This document shows, in pieces, positions 44,345-52,625 of a stretch of 64,000 bases of DNA (positions are counted from its first letter, which is position 1; each line of letters begins with the position of its first letter). Location: positions 1-64,000 of the forward strand of contig NZ_BDBD01000008.1 of assembly GCF_001612805.1 (NCBI RefSeq). The letters are read 5' to 3'. A program made the position numbers and the translations under genes. Source of the stretch: Nocardia coubleae NBRC 108252. GTDB taxonomy: Bacteria > Actinomycetota > Actinomycetes > Mycobacteriales > Mycobacteriaceae. The notes below the pieces were generated by a model. The model did not search any database. It saw nothing but the letters and a program-made list of their open reading frames with translations, and was not told where the DNA came from.

Positions 44345-45763
44345 ATGAGCGATCACCCCTTCGGCTTCTCGAACCGCGACGACGACGAGTCCGGTAAGCG
44401 TCGCGACGAGGCGAACGGACCCGGCGGATCGGATCCGTTCGGTTTCGGGGCGGGCGGCACGGGCGGCTTCGACCCGTCGCAGCTTGGTCAGATGCTGACC
44501 CAGCTCGGCCAGATGATCAGCGGCATGAGCCAGGGTGGCGGCCCGGGTGGCGCCCAGTCCGGCCCGGTGAACTACGACGTGGCCAAGCGGCTGGCGCGTC
44601 AGCAGCTCGGTGCCACCGTCGCACCGATCGCCGCGAAGACCTCCTCCGCCGTCGCCGACGCGGCGCACCTGGCCGAGCTGTGGCTCGACGGTTCGACCGT
44701 CCTTCCGGCGGGTGCGAGCAAGACCGTGGCGTGGACGGCCAACGACTGGATCGAGGAGACGCTGCCCACCTGGAAGCGCCTGTGCGACCCGGTGGCCGAG
44801 CAGATCTCGGGCATGTGGACCGCGCAGTTGCCCGAGGAGGCCAAGCAGTTCGCCGGTCCGATGGTCGGCATGCTCGGTCAGATGGGCGGGCTCGCGTTCG
44901 GCTCGCAGCTGGGCCAGGCGCTCGGTCAGCTGGCCAAGGAGGTGCTTACCTCCACCGATATCGGTCTGCCCCTCGGACCGGCCGGAACCGCCGCGCTGCT
45001 GCCGAGCGCGATCGCCTCGTTCAGCGAGGGACTCGAGCAGCCCGAGAGCGAGATCATGGTGTTCCTCGCCGCGCGTGAGGCCGCGCACCAGCGGCTGTTC
45101 GCGCATGTGCCGTGGCTGCGTCAGCAGGTGCTCGGGGCGGTCGAGGCGTACGCGCGCGGCATCAAGATGGACTTCTCCGCGCTGGAGGACGCCGCCCAGA
45201 ACATCGATCCGATGATGCTCAGCGACCCGTCCAAGCTGGAGGAACTGCTCTCGCAGGGCACCTTCGAACCGCAGACCACGCCCGAGCAGAAGGCCGCGCT
45301 GGAACGGCTTGAGACGCTGCTGGCGCTGATCGAGGGCTGGGTCGACGTAGTGGTCGCCGACGCGGTCGGCGAGCGGTTGCCCGGTGCGACGGCGCTGTCG
45401 GAGACGCTGCGTCGCCGCCGGGCGACCGGTGGGCCCGCCGAGCAGACCTTCGCGACGCTGGTCGGTCTCGAGCTGCGCCCGCGCAAGGTGCGTGAGGCCT
45501 CGGCGCTGTGGCGCAGGCTCACCGACGACGCGGGCATGGAGCGTCGCGACGGCGTGTGGGCACACCCCGACCTGCTGCCCGATTCCACCGATCTCGACTC
45601 CCCCGCCGGGTTCATCGACTCCGTGATCGGCGGCGGCACAGGCGCTTTCGACGATCCGCTGGCTCAGCTCGCCGAGACCGAGGCCCGCGAGCGCGACCAG
45701 GCGCAGCAGAACGAGAAGAAGTCCGACGACACCGGCGACGACCCGGACTCCGACCACTCGTGA
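44345..45763 (+). CDS. Zinc-dependent metalloprotease-like protein (DUF2342 family)
   Basis: The protein is 472 aa, orthologous in position to Rv3195. A Gly/Phe-rich disordered N-terminus (about 1-75) precedes a helical DUF2342 domain described as zincin-like. The helix LAAREAAHQRLFAHVPWLR carries the E-x-x-H of the putative metal site; a classical HExxH is not present. The C-terminus is acidic and disordered. Protease activity is a family assignment, not evident from residues here. Confidence 0.8.
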   Translation: MSDHPFGFSNRDDDESGKRRDEANGPGGSDPFGFGAGGTGGFDPSQLGQMLTQLGQMISGMSQGGGPGGAQSGPVNYDVAKRLARQQLGATVAPIAAKTSSAVADAAHLAELWLDGSTVLPAGASKTVAWTANDWIEETLPTWKRLCDPVAEQISGMWTAQLPEEAKQFAGPMVGMLGQMGGLAFGSQLGQALGQLAKEVLTSTDIGLPLGPAGTAALLPSAIASFSEGLEQPESEIMVFLAAREAAHQRLFAHVPWLRQQVLGAVEAYARGIKMDFSALEDAAQNIDPMMLSDPSKLEELLSQGTFEPQTTPEQKAALERLETLLALIEGWVDVVVADAVGERLPGATALSETLRRRRATGGPAEQTFATLVGLELRPRKVREASALWRRLTDDAGMERRDGVWAHPDLLPDSTDLDSPAGFIDSVIGGGTGAFDDPLAQLAETEARERDQAQQNEKKSDDTGDDPDSDHS

Positions 45764-45911
45764 CGGTGCGCGACCACCGGCGGTGAACAACTTTCCGTCG
45801 GCGGTTGCGCGACACGGCTTTTCGGCGTGGCGCCGTCTCGAATCGCCGTGACGACGGGCGGAACATCGGCTGTTCACAAGGTGAGATCGTCGAGACGACA
45901 CGCCCAAAACC

Positions 45912-45920
45912 TGTGGATAA
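45912..45920. other. Perfect DnaA-box sequence
   Basis: TGTGGATAA (complement TTATCCACA) matches the consensus DnaA box exactly, in the 207-bp gap before the E1-like gene. It is a single box with no cluster, so it is not an origin; it may be chance or a DnaA-regulated promoter. Confidence 0.3.
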
Positions 45921-45970
45921 CTGGGCTTTCGGGCCCTGGTCGCAGGTGAGGCGACGCCGATACTTCTGGC

Positions 45971-46846
45971 ATGACGACCACAACACCACTGCGCGGCCCG
46001 ATGCTGCACCCGAGGGTGACCACCCTGGTCCGGCCCTCGGGCACGGTGCAACTGGGCTGGGACCCCGAACGCGCGCTCGTCCTCGAGACCACCGAGCTCG
46101 ACACCGGCACGGTGCTCGCCTTCCTCCGGCTGCTCGACGGTCTGCAGTCGCGGCCGCAGATCATCTGGCGCGCCGGAGAATTCGGTATCTCCCCCGAGCG
46201 CACCGTCGCGTTGCTCACCGCGATCGACCGAGCGGGGCTGCTGCTGCAACCCGAGCGCAAACAGGCCAAGATCCGGTCGATCACCGTGCACGGGCTCGGC
46301 CCGCTGTCCGACGCGGTGACGATCGGGTTGCGCCGCATGGGTTTCCGGCCCTCGCGATCGCGCACGTTCCGCCCCGAGGTGGTGGTCGGTGTCCCCGGTT
46401 GCGATCTGGTGGTACTCACCGACGCGCTGATGATCGACCCGCGCCTGTCGGTCGACTTGGTGTTGCGCCGGGTGCCGCACCTGCAGGTGCGGGTGCGCGA
46501 CGGTATCGGCGTCGTCGGTCCCCTCGTCCTACCCGGTCAGACCAGCTGCCTGCGGTGTGCCGACCTCACCCGTGCGGGCCTCGACCACGACTGGCCGCAC
46601 CTGGCGGCGCAACTGCTCGGCCGCACCGGCCACGCCTCCCCCGCCGGGGTGGCGGCGACCACCGCACTGGCGCTCGGCGAGCTGGAAGCCATCGTCGAAT
46701 GCTCACCGCGACGACGACCCGCGACCCTGGACGCCACCATGGAACTCGACCTCGATTCGCACGAACTGCACCGCAGACCGTGGCCACCGCACCCGGAATG
46801 CGGCTGCCGGACACTGGCCGGTCATCGTGCGGAGGTGGCCCGATGA
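45971..46846 (+). CDS. E1/cyclodehydratase-like protein (Rv3196-like)
   Basis: The protein is 291 aa. It resembles the ThiF/E1-like partner proteins of azole-peptide cyclodehydratases, with a reduced nucleotide-binding fold and a zinc-binding cysteine set: CLRC in the middle (about 196-199) and CGC near the C-terminus. The family's ATP-binding glycine loop is weak (HGLGPLSDAV). No precursor peptide or YcaO gene is nearby, so a role in RiPP synthesis is not supported by context. It is conserved in position upstream of the ABC1 kinase gene. Confidence 0.7.
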   Translation: MTTTTPLRGPMLHPRVTTLVRPSGTVQLGWDPERALVLETTELDTGTVLAFLRLLDGLQSRPQIIWRAGEFGISPERTVALLTAIDRAGLLLQPERKQAKIRSITVHGLGPLSDAVTIGLRRMGFRPSRSRTFRPEVVVGVPGCDLVVLTDALMIDPRLSVDLVLRRVPHLQVRVRDGIGVVGPLVLPGQTSCLRCADLTRAGLDHDWPHLAAQLLGRTGHASPAGVAATTALALGELEAIVECSPRRRPATLDATMELDLDSHELHRRPWPPHPECGCRTLAGHRAEVAR

Positions 46847-46892
46847 TCGCCGGTGTGAGCATTCCCATGGCACAGCGGCCGCAGGTTCGGCC

Positions 46893-48245
46893 ATGATGGG
46901 TAGCGTGTCCGAGATCGTGCGCCGCAGCTCCAGCCGCAATGCCAAGTTGGCCAAAATTCCGCTCGGCATCGCGGGGCGAGCCGCCGTCGGGTTCGGCAAG
47001 AAGCTCGTCGGGGGTGACAAGCAGCAGATCAACGCCGGATTGAACCAGAAGGCCGCCGAGCAGTTGTTCGCCGTGCTCGGTGAACTCAAGGGCGGCGCGA
47101 TGAAGTTCGGCCAGGCCCTGAGTGTGATGGAAGCCGCCGTGCCGGAGGAATTCGGCGAGCACTATCGCGAGGCCCTCACCAAGTTGCAGGCCGCCGCACC
47201 GCCGATGCCGATCGAAACGGTGCACCGGGTCCTGGACCAGCAGCTCGGCACCAAGTGGCGTGATCGTTTCCAGTCCTTCGACGACACCCCCGCCGCGTCG
47301 GCCAGCATCGGTCAGGTGCACCGGGCGGTGTGGTCGGACGGGCGCGCGGTGGCGGTGAAGGTGCAGTACCCCGGTGCCGACGAGGCGCTGCGCGCCGACC
47401 TGAAGACACTGTCGCGGATGTCGGGTCTACTGGCGTCGGTGATCCCCGGCGCGGACGTGAAGCCGCTGCTCGCCGAGATCACCGAGCGCACCGAGGAAGA
47501 GCTCGACTATCGCATCGAGGCGGCCAACCAGCGCCGCTTCGCCGCCGCCTTCGACGGGCACCCGCACATCGTTGTCCCCAAGGTCGTGGCGGGTGCGCCG
47601 AAGGTGATCGTCACCGAATGGCTGGACGGCACACCGGTCTCGGCCCTGATCAAGGCGGGCGCCGAGGACCCGGAAGGCACCCGCGCGCAACGCAATCGGA
47701 TCGCCGAGCTGATGGGCACCTTCCACTTCTCCTCCCCCGAGCTGGCCGGCCTGCTGCACGGCGACCCCCATCCGGGTAACTTCCTCGTGCGGCCCGACGG
47801 CAAGCTGGCGGTCCTCGACTTCGGTGCCTGCGCGCCGATGCCCGACGGCTTCCCCCGCATTCTCGGCGAGATGCTGGCGCTTGCGGTCGCCGAGGACCAC
47901 GAGGCCCTCACCCGGCTGCTCTACGAGCACGGTTGGGTGATTCCGGGTCGCAAGGTGACGCACGAGGAGATCGAGGCCTACCTGCGCCCGTTCAGCGACC
48001 CCATCCGCACCGACACCTTCCATTTCACCAGGGCCTGGATGCAGCGGGTCGCGGGCAAGGCGTCGGAATTCTCCAGTCCGGAGATGAAAACCGCTCGGGC
48101 GCTGCAACTTCCGGCGGAATATGTGATGGTCTTCCGGGTGCTCGGCGGCTCCGTCGGCATCCTCGCCCAGCTCGACGCGGAACTGGGTTTCATGCGGCTG
48201 GTCCGCACCTGGGTGCCCGGCTTCCCCGCCGAGCAAGCCTCTTAG
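46893..48245 (+). CDS. ABC1/UbiB-family atypical kinase
   Basis: The protein is 450 aa. Atypical kinase hallmarks are visible: the KxGQ motif as KFGQ (71-74), the AAAS-like ASASIGQVH nucleotide loop, the lysine in VAVKVQYPG, the catalytic-loop HGDPHPGNF and the DFG metal motif. Orthologues (Rv3197) lie next to whiB7 and have been linked to intrinsic macrolide resistance in mycobacteria, a link I recall with limited certainty. ATG 46893 or 46896, or GTG 46905, may be the start. It is convergent with whiB7. Confidence 0.87.
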   Translation: MMGSVSEIVRRSSSRNAKLAKIPLGIAGRAAVGFGKKLVGGDKQQINAGLNQKAAEQLFAVLGELKGGAMKFGQALSVMEAAVPEEFGEHYREALTKLQAAAPPMPIETVHRVLDQQLGTKWRDRFQSFDDTPAASASIGQVHRAVWSDGRAVAVKVQYPGADEALRADLKTLSRMSGLLASVIPGADVKPLLAEITERTEEELDYRIEAANQRRFAAAFDGHPHIVVPKVVAGAPKVIVTEWLDGTPVSALIKAGAEDPEGTRAQRNRIAELMGTFHFSSPELAGLLHGDPHPGNFLVRPDGKLAVLDFGACAPMPDGFPRILGEMLALAVAEDHEALTRLLYEHGWVIPGRKVTHEEIEAYLRPFSDPIRTDTFHFTRAWMQRVAGKASEFSSPEMKTARALQLPAEYVMVFRVLGGSVGILAQLDAELGFMRLVRTWVPGFPAEQAS

Positions 48246-48259
48246 CCGCACAGAACAAA

Positions 48260-48292
48260 CGAACCGCCCACCGACGCACGGTGAGCGGTTCG
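48260..48292. terminator. Bidirectional terminator between ABC1 kinase and whiB7
   Basis: CGAACCGC-C-CACC (48260-48272) pairs with GGTG-A-GCGGTTCG (48280-48292), 12 pairs around one mismatch. Confidence 0.65.
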
Positions 48293-48318
48293 CTTGCGGT
48301 ACAACCCTTTTCCGGGGT

Positions 48319-48645
48319 TCATGCCGAGATCGCGACCTTGCGCGGGCGACCGCGCGGGCGCTTGCGGGCGATCACGACACCCTGGTCGAAGATCTCACCG
48401 CCCCAGACACCCCACGGCTCGCCGCGGTCGATGGCCGCCGTCAGGCAGCCCTTACGGATCGGGCAGGAGGCGCACAGCTGCTTGGCCTGCTCGAGATCGG
48501 TGGGGCTCTCGGCGAACCACAGATCGGGGTTTCCGGCCCGGCAGGGCAGGGTCTTGGTGGTGACCTCACGGACGCGAGGGGTCTGCGCCACGGTTCGGCA
48601 TGTCACGTCAGTAGTGGCCGTCGGCCAGTCCTGGGCGGTGAACAC
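48319..48645 (-). CDS. whiB7: WhiB7 antibiotic-resistance transcription activator
   Basis: WhiB7 (108 aa) is an Fe-S activator that binds the housekeeping sigma factor and switches on intrinsic resistance genes when translation is inhibited. The four cluster ligands are C35, C58, C61 and C67 (LPCRAG and LCASCPIRKGC), followed by the G(V/I)WGG turn GVWGG (79-83), the WhiB7-specific EIFDQG and the AT-hook RGRPRK (98-103). GTG 48645 was chosen because AAGGAG lies 6 nt upstream; it adds an N-terminal extension of about 15 residues relative to the M. tuberculosis protein. Expression is controlled by the 536-nt leader. Confidence 0.95.
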   Translation of the reverse strand: MFTAQDWPTATTDVTCRTVAQTPRVREVTTKTLPCRAGNPDLWFAESPTDLEQAKQLCASCPIRKGCLTAAIDRGEPWGVWGGEIFDQGVVIARKRPRGRPRKVAISA

Positions 48646-48716
48646 GTCGTTCTCCTTCAGCTCGTTGCAGCGGTCGTGGTGTTCGGTGTGCGAACCCGGA
48701 GCCTGCGGCTGAGGAG

Positions 48717-48761
48717 CCGAAAACAATGGCCACGGATTTCGCTTCTCGCGATCCGTGGCCA
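48717..48761 (-). terminator. whiB7 attenuator terminator
   Basis: On the minus strand TGGCCACGGAT (48761-48751) pairs perfectly with ATCCGTGGCCA (48737-48727) over a 13-nt loop and is followed by TTGTTTTC. It is a Rho-independent terminator in the leader, 72 nt before the whiB7 start codon. Confidence 0.88.
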
Positions 48762-48763
48762 GG

Positions 48764-48811
48764 AGGTCTAGGGAGGAATTCCTACCTAGTTCGACATCTG
48801 TGTCGAGACCT
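48764..48811 (-). promoter_or_regulatory. Foldable junction around the leader-ORF stop codon
   Basis: Three helices can form in the RNA: an outer AGGTCT/AGACCT (48811-48806 with 48769-48764), a hairpin TCGACA-CAGA-TGTCGA (48806-48791), and a near-perfect 22-nt palindrome at 48789-48768 centred on GGAATTCC. The leader-ORF stop codon lies inside the last. A ribosome at the stop would open these helices, next to the terminator. Confidence 0.55.
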
Positions 48812-49114
48812 GAGCACGGTCGCTGGGTGGACGCGGAGGCGGGTTGCGCCGCCGAAGATCGCCGGTGCGTATCCGGCCTCATCGGCGAACGTGTCTGCCG
48901 ATGCCGGAACGGCGGTCGGCTGCCAACCCACAATGGGCTTGTCCTGGAGACGAACAGGGCTGTGCTGATGCATGACAGTCATCGGGACAGCTTTGGTATC
49001 GACGCCGGACAGACCGGTCCCCTGCAGAGCGAGGACCCCCCGGGAGGCGGACACCATGAATTCGTTCACCAGGTCGCGATTGCCCATCGCGACGAATGCG
49101 GTGTTGCTGTTCAT
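48782..49114 (-). CDS. whiB7 leader ORF (uORF), 110 codons
   Basis: The frame starts at ATG 49114 behind a strong AGGAGG site and ends at TAG 48782, just before the attenuator. The first 25 codons (MNSNTAFVAMGNRDLVNEFM) follow the genome's codon bias; the middle is less biased. The last nine codons are AGG TCT CGA CAC AGA TGT, then CGA ACT AGG: five arginines, all rare codons in a high-GC genome. Leader ORFs upstream of whiB7 sense blocked ribosomes in mycobacteria. The peptide has no recognised family. Confidence 0.75.
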   Translation of the reverse strand: MNSNTAFVAMGNRDLVNEFMVSASRGVLALQGTGLSGVDTKAVPMTVMHQHSPVRLQDKPIVGWQPTAVPASADTFADEAGYAPAIFGGATRLRVHPATVLRSRHRCRTR

Positions 49115-49187
49115 CTGACTGCCTCCCTCCTGAACTCGTGTGCTGATAGTTTCCACGCGCCGAGATCGCTCTCGGTGCGTGCTGTCC

Positions 49188-49224
49188 ACCATAGGCAAAG
49201 ATCGATAAGCGGACAACCTATTTT
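49188..49224 (-). promoter_or_regulatory. WhiB7-autoregulated promoter
   Basis: On the minus strand, -35 TTGTCC (49216-49211), a 17-bp spacer and -10 TATGGT (49193-49188). The A/T-rich AAAAT (49224-49220) sits 3 bp upstream of the -35, the position and type of sequence that the WhiB7 AT-hook needs in mycobacterial promoters. The predicted start is near 49181. The element abuts the uvrD2 stop codon. Confidence 0.82.
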
Positions 49225-51381
49225 CTACCTGGGGTTTTGTGTCTTTGCCCGCATCCGCGACGCGACGATCGCGAGTACGTCGGCGCCGTACTGCTCGATC
49301 TTCTTCGGGCCGATGCCCGCGATCGCCGCCAGCCCCTTGTCGTCGGCGGGGAGCTGTTCGGCGATGGCGGTGAGGGTGGTGTCGGTGAACACCACGAAGT
49401 CGCGCACGCGCAGGACCTCCGCCTTCTCCGCGCGCCACTCCTGCAGGGCCGCGAGCAATTCGGCGTCGAGTTCGGCCGGGCAGCGCCTGCAGCGGCCGAG
49501 CATCGAGGCGTAGGTGCCGATCAGCGGTTTCGCGCAGACCCGGCACAGTGGGCGTTTGCCGTCGGCGTCCTTGGGGCCCGTCGCCGTCGCGGCGATGCGC
49601 GAGGCGGGCGAGTCGTCGGGGACGAGACCGTTGAGGAACCGGGAACGCCTGCGCACCCGTCGGCCGCCCTCGGCGCGGGCCAACGACCACGAGACGGTGA
49701 GGTGCTCGCGCGCGCGAGTGACGCCCACGTAGAGCAGCCGGCGTTCCTCTTCCAGGCCCGCCTGGTCGGCCGGGCTGCCGTCGTCGCCGAGCACGTGCTG
49801 GATCGGGAGCGTGCCGTCGCTGACGCCGACGAGGAACACCGCGTCCCATTCCAGGCCCTTGGCGGCATGCAGCGACGCCAGCGTGACGCCTTCGACGGTC
49901 GGCGGGTGTTTGGCCTCGGCGCGGGTGGCGAGCTCGCGAAGCAGACCGGTGAGGTCGATCTCCGGGTCGTGGCCCACGAGTTCCTCGGTGAGCTGCACCA
50001 GCGCGAGCAGCGCCGACCAGCGTTCCTTGGCCTGGGCGCCGGCGGGTTCCTCCGCGGTGAGCCCGACCGAGGCCAGCTCGGCGCGAACAAGCGTGATGAG
50101 TCCGCCGCCGCTGCGCGCCTCGTCGGGCAGGTCGTCGCGGGTATCGGCCTGGCGCAGCTTCTGTACGGCCTGGCGCACCTCTTGGCGCTGGAAGAACCCT
50201 TCGCCGCCGCGCACCTGGAAGGGGATACCGCGCTCGTTGAGCGCCTGTTCGAACGGTTCGGACTGGGCGTTGATCCGGTAGAGCACCGCGATCTCGGCTG
50301 CCGGTGTGCCCGCGGCGATCAGCTTCTTGATCTTGCCCGCGACGGCCGCGGCCTCGGCGGGCACGTCGGGGTACTCGGCGAATTCGGGTTCCGGGCCGTC
50401 GGGTCGCTGCCCGACTAGCGCCAGCCGCGTGCCCGCGATGCGGCCGCGCGCGGCCCCGATCACGCGGTTGGCCAGCGACACCACCTGCGGGGTGGAGCGA
50501 TAGTCGCGTTCGAGCCGGATGACGGTCGCGTCGGGGAAGCGGCGGGAGAAGTCGAGCAGGTAGTTGGGGGTGGCGCCGGTGAAGGAGTAGATGGTCTGGT
50601 TGGCGTCACCGACGACGGTGAGGTCGTCGCGCTCGCCGAGCCAGGCGTCGAGCACCCGCTGCTGCAGCGGCGTGACGTCCTGGTACTCGTCGACGACGAA
50701 ACTGCGGTACCGGCCGCGGAATTCGTCGGCGACGGCCGGGTAGTCCTCCAGCGCGGCGGCGGTGTGCAGCAGCAGGTCGTCGAAGTCGAGCAGCAGGCCG
50801 TCGGCCGAGGTCTTCGCCGACTCGTACCCGGCGTAGACCTGGGCCACCCGGGTGACCTCGACGGGGGCGTCGCGGTGGTATTTCGCGGCGGCCGCCGGAT
50901 AGTCCTCCGGGGCGATCAGCGAGGCCTTGGCCCACTCGATCTCGCTGAGCAGGTCGCGGATCAGTTCGGTCGAGCTGCCCAGTCCCGCCCGGTTGGCCGC
51001 CTGCGCGACCACGGGGAACTTGCTGTCGAGCAACCGCCACGGCACATCGCCCACGACCTGCGGCCAGAAGTACCGCAGCTGCCGCAGCGCCGCCGCGTGG
51101 AAGGTGCGTGCCTGCACCTGCCCGGCGTCACCGCCGAGGCCCATCGCCCGCAGCCTGCCGCGCATCTCGCCCGCGGCGCGCGCGGTGAACGTCACCGCCA
51201 GGACCTGGTCGGCCTTCACGTGACCGCCCGCGATCAGGTGTGCGATGCGGTGGGTGATGGTCCTGGTCTTGCCGGTACCCGCCCCCGCGAGCACACACAC
51301 CGGTCCCCTCGGTGCCCGCACCGCGGCGGCCTGTTCCGGGTCGAGGGCGGCGAGATCGAGTGCTGACACGGCCACCATCAT
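49225..51381 (-). CDS. uvrD2: ATP-dependent DNA helicase UvrD2
   Basis: UvrD2 (718 aa) is a 3'-5' superfamily 1 helicase essential in mycobacteria. Motifs seen are Walker A GAGTGKT (33-39), DEYQD (motif II), [12 protein letters not shown] (III) and VTRAREHL (VI). A tetracysteine module (CRVCAKP and GRCRRC) joins the motor to a C-terminal HRDC domain ([20 protein letters not shown]), both diagnostic of UvrD2. The start could be ATG 51381, ATG 51378 or GTG 51369; no ribosome site decides. It is divergent from mycoredoxin by 63 bp. Confidence 0.95.
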   Translation of the reverse strand: MMVAVSALDLAALDPEQAAAVRAPRGPVCVLAGAGTGKTRTITHRIAHLIAGGHVKADQVLAVTFTARAAGEMRGRLRAMGLGGDAGQVQARTFHAAALRQLRYFWPQVVGDVPWRLLDSKFPVVAQAANRAGLGSSTELIRDLLSEIEWAKASLIAPEDYPAAAAKYHRDAPVEVTRVAQVYAGYESAKTSADGLLLDFDDLLLHTAAALEDYPAVADEFRGRYRSFVVDEYQDVTPLQQRVLDAWLGERDDLTVVGDANQTIYSFTGATPNYLLDFSRRFPDATVIRLERDYRSTPQVVSLANRVIGAARGRIAGTRLALVGQRPDGPEPEFAEYPDVPAEAAAVAGKIKKLIAAGTPAAEIAVLYRINAQSEPFEQALNERGIPFQVRGGEGFFQRQEVRQAVQKLRQADTRDDLPDEARSGGGLITLVRAELASVGLTAEEPAGAQAKERWSALLALVQLTEELVGHDPEIDLTGLLRELATRAEAKHPPTVEGVTLASLHAAKGLEWDAVFLVGVSDGTLPIQHVLGDDGSPADQAGLEEERRLLYVGVTRAREHLTVSWSLARAEGGRRVRRRSRFLNGLVPDDSPASRIAATATGPKDADGKRPLCRVCAKPLIGTYASMLGRCRRCPAELDAELLAALQEWRAEKAEVLRVRDFVVFTDTTLTAIAEQLPADDKGLAAIAGIGPKKIEQYGADVLAIVASRMRAKTQNPR

Positions 51382-51444
51382 GACAGCGCCCGCCGACAAG
51401 AACCCGGCCGGAACACCAGGGCCGGTCGAGACGTTGCACATCGC

Positions 51445-51702
51445 GTGAGCGAAACAACCCCTGACCTGACGATGTACTCCACCACCTGGTGCGGCTACTG
51501 CCGCCGCCTCAAGACCCAGCTCGACGAGGCGGGCATCACCTACACGGTGATCGACATCGAAGAGGACCCCGCCTCGGCCGATTTCGTCGGCAGCGTCAAC
51601 AACGGCAACCACGTCGTCCCGACAGTGAAGTACCGCGACGGTTCCACGGCGACAAACCCGACGCTCGCCCAGGTGAAACAGGCCCTAGCCGCGCAGTCCT
51701 GA
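51445..51702 (+). CDS. mrx1: Mycoredoxin
   Basis: A glutaredoxin-fold protein of 85 aa with active site WCGYC (residues 15-19), which reduces mycothiol mixed disulphides. The cis-Pro is in [11 protein letters not shown]. It matches the mycobacterial Mrx1 (Rv3198A) in motif and in position next to uvrD2. GTG 51445 starts right before the first strand. Confidence 0.93.
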   Translation: MSETTPDLTMYSTTWCGYCRRLKTQLDEAGITYTVIDIEEDPASADFVGSVNNGNHVVPTVKYRDGSTATNPTLAQVKQALAAQS

Positions 51703-51708
51703 CGCTTC

Positions 51709-52602
51709 CTACAACTCAGCCCAGGATTCGATGATGGTTCGGGCTATCGAGATGGAGCCGGGGACCAAGAGACGGGCGTTCGTGTCGCGGGTCGACCAGT
51801 CGCCGAGATTCAGCGCGGCACGGACCTCGTCGCGGGTGAACCAGTGGGCTTCTTCGATCTCACCGTCGGAGAAGGCCAGTTCCTGTGCGGGATCGCCGAC
51901 GGCGGCGAAACCGACCATCAGCGATCGCGGGAACGGCCACGGCTGGCTGCCCAGGTAGTGGATCTCGCGCAGGTCGACACCGACCTCCTCGCGGACCTCG
52001 CGTTCCACGCACCGTTCCAGCGATTCACCCGCTTCGACGAAGCCGGCGAGCAGCGAGAACATCGCGGGCGGCCAGCTGTGCTGGCGGGCGAGCAGTACGC
52101 GGTCGGCGCCGTCGTGGACCAGGACGATCACGGCGGGGTCGATGCGGGGAAATTCCTCGACGCCGGTGCCGGTCAGCCGGGACCAGCCGCCGCGCGCGAG
52201 GGTGGTCGAGGTCCCGTCACCGCCGTGGAAACCGGCGTGGTCGTGCCAGTTGAGCAGGGCGTAGGCCGTGGAGAGCAGTTCGGCGGTGAAGTCGTCGACC
52301 GCGCCGAGTGTGCGCAGATCTTTGAGCGTGCCCTCGAGTTCCGGCTCACGCACCGCCCACAGGTGCGCACCCTCGGCGACCCCCAGGAACACCGCCCGGT
52401 CCTCGGGAAAATCACCGAACGCGGTGGCCGCGTCGAGAACGATGGTGCCGCCGTCCACCCGCACCCGCCCGCGCGGATCCACCCGCAGCACCCGGGCCTT
52501 CCCCCACCCCTCGCGCAGCGCGGCGGGATCGACCCGCACGTGCTCGGCCCGATCGATGGTGGAACGCGACAGCAGCGGAACGTTTTTCAGCCGGAACGAC
52601 AC
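51709..52602 (-). CDS. nudC: NAD(+) diphosphatase NudC
   Basis: NudC (297 aa) hydrolyses NADH to NMNH and AMP and removes NAD caps from RNA. The Nudix box runs from GFVEAGESLE to REVREEVGV, and the NudC-specific SQPWPFPRSLM follows. Where E. coli NudC has a four-cysteine zinc site, this protein reads FHGGDGTSTTLARGGW without cysteines, so that zinc ribbon is lost, more completely than in the mycobacterial form. Confidence 0.93.
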   Translation of the reverse strand: MSFRLKNVPLLSRSTIDRAEHVRVDPAALREGWGKARVLRVDPRGRVRVDGGTIVLDAATAFGDFPEDRAVFLGVAEGAHLWAVREPELEGTLKDLRTLGAVDDFTAELLSTAYALLNWHDHAGFHGGDGTSTTLARGGWSRLTGTGVEEFPRIDPAVIVLVHDGADRVLLARQHSWPPAMFSLLAGFVEAGESLERCVEREVREEVGVDLREIHYLGSQPWPFPRSLMVGFAAVGDPAQELAFSDGEIEEAHWFTRDEVRAALNLGDWSTRDTNARLLVPGSISIARTIIESWAEL

Positions 52603-52625
52603 ATCGCCGAGCCTAGCCGCTGCCG

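Noticed and set aside
44078..46480. 800-codon minus-strand open frame
   Set aside because: Antisense to the zincin-like and E1-like genes, without codon bias or motifs.
45971..48245. RiPP (azole peptide) cluster suggested by the cyclodehydratase-like protein
   Set aside because: No YcaO gene, precursor peptide or transporter nearby; the neighbourhood is conserved housekeeping.
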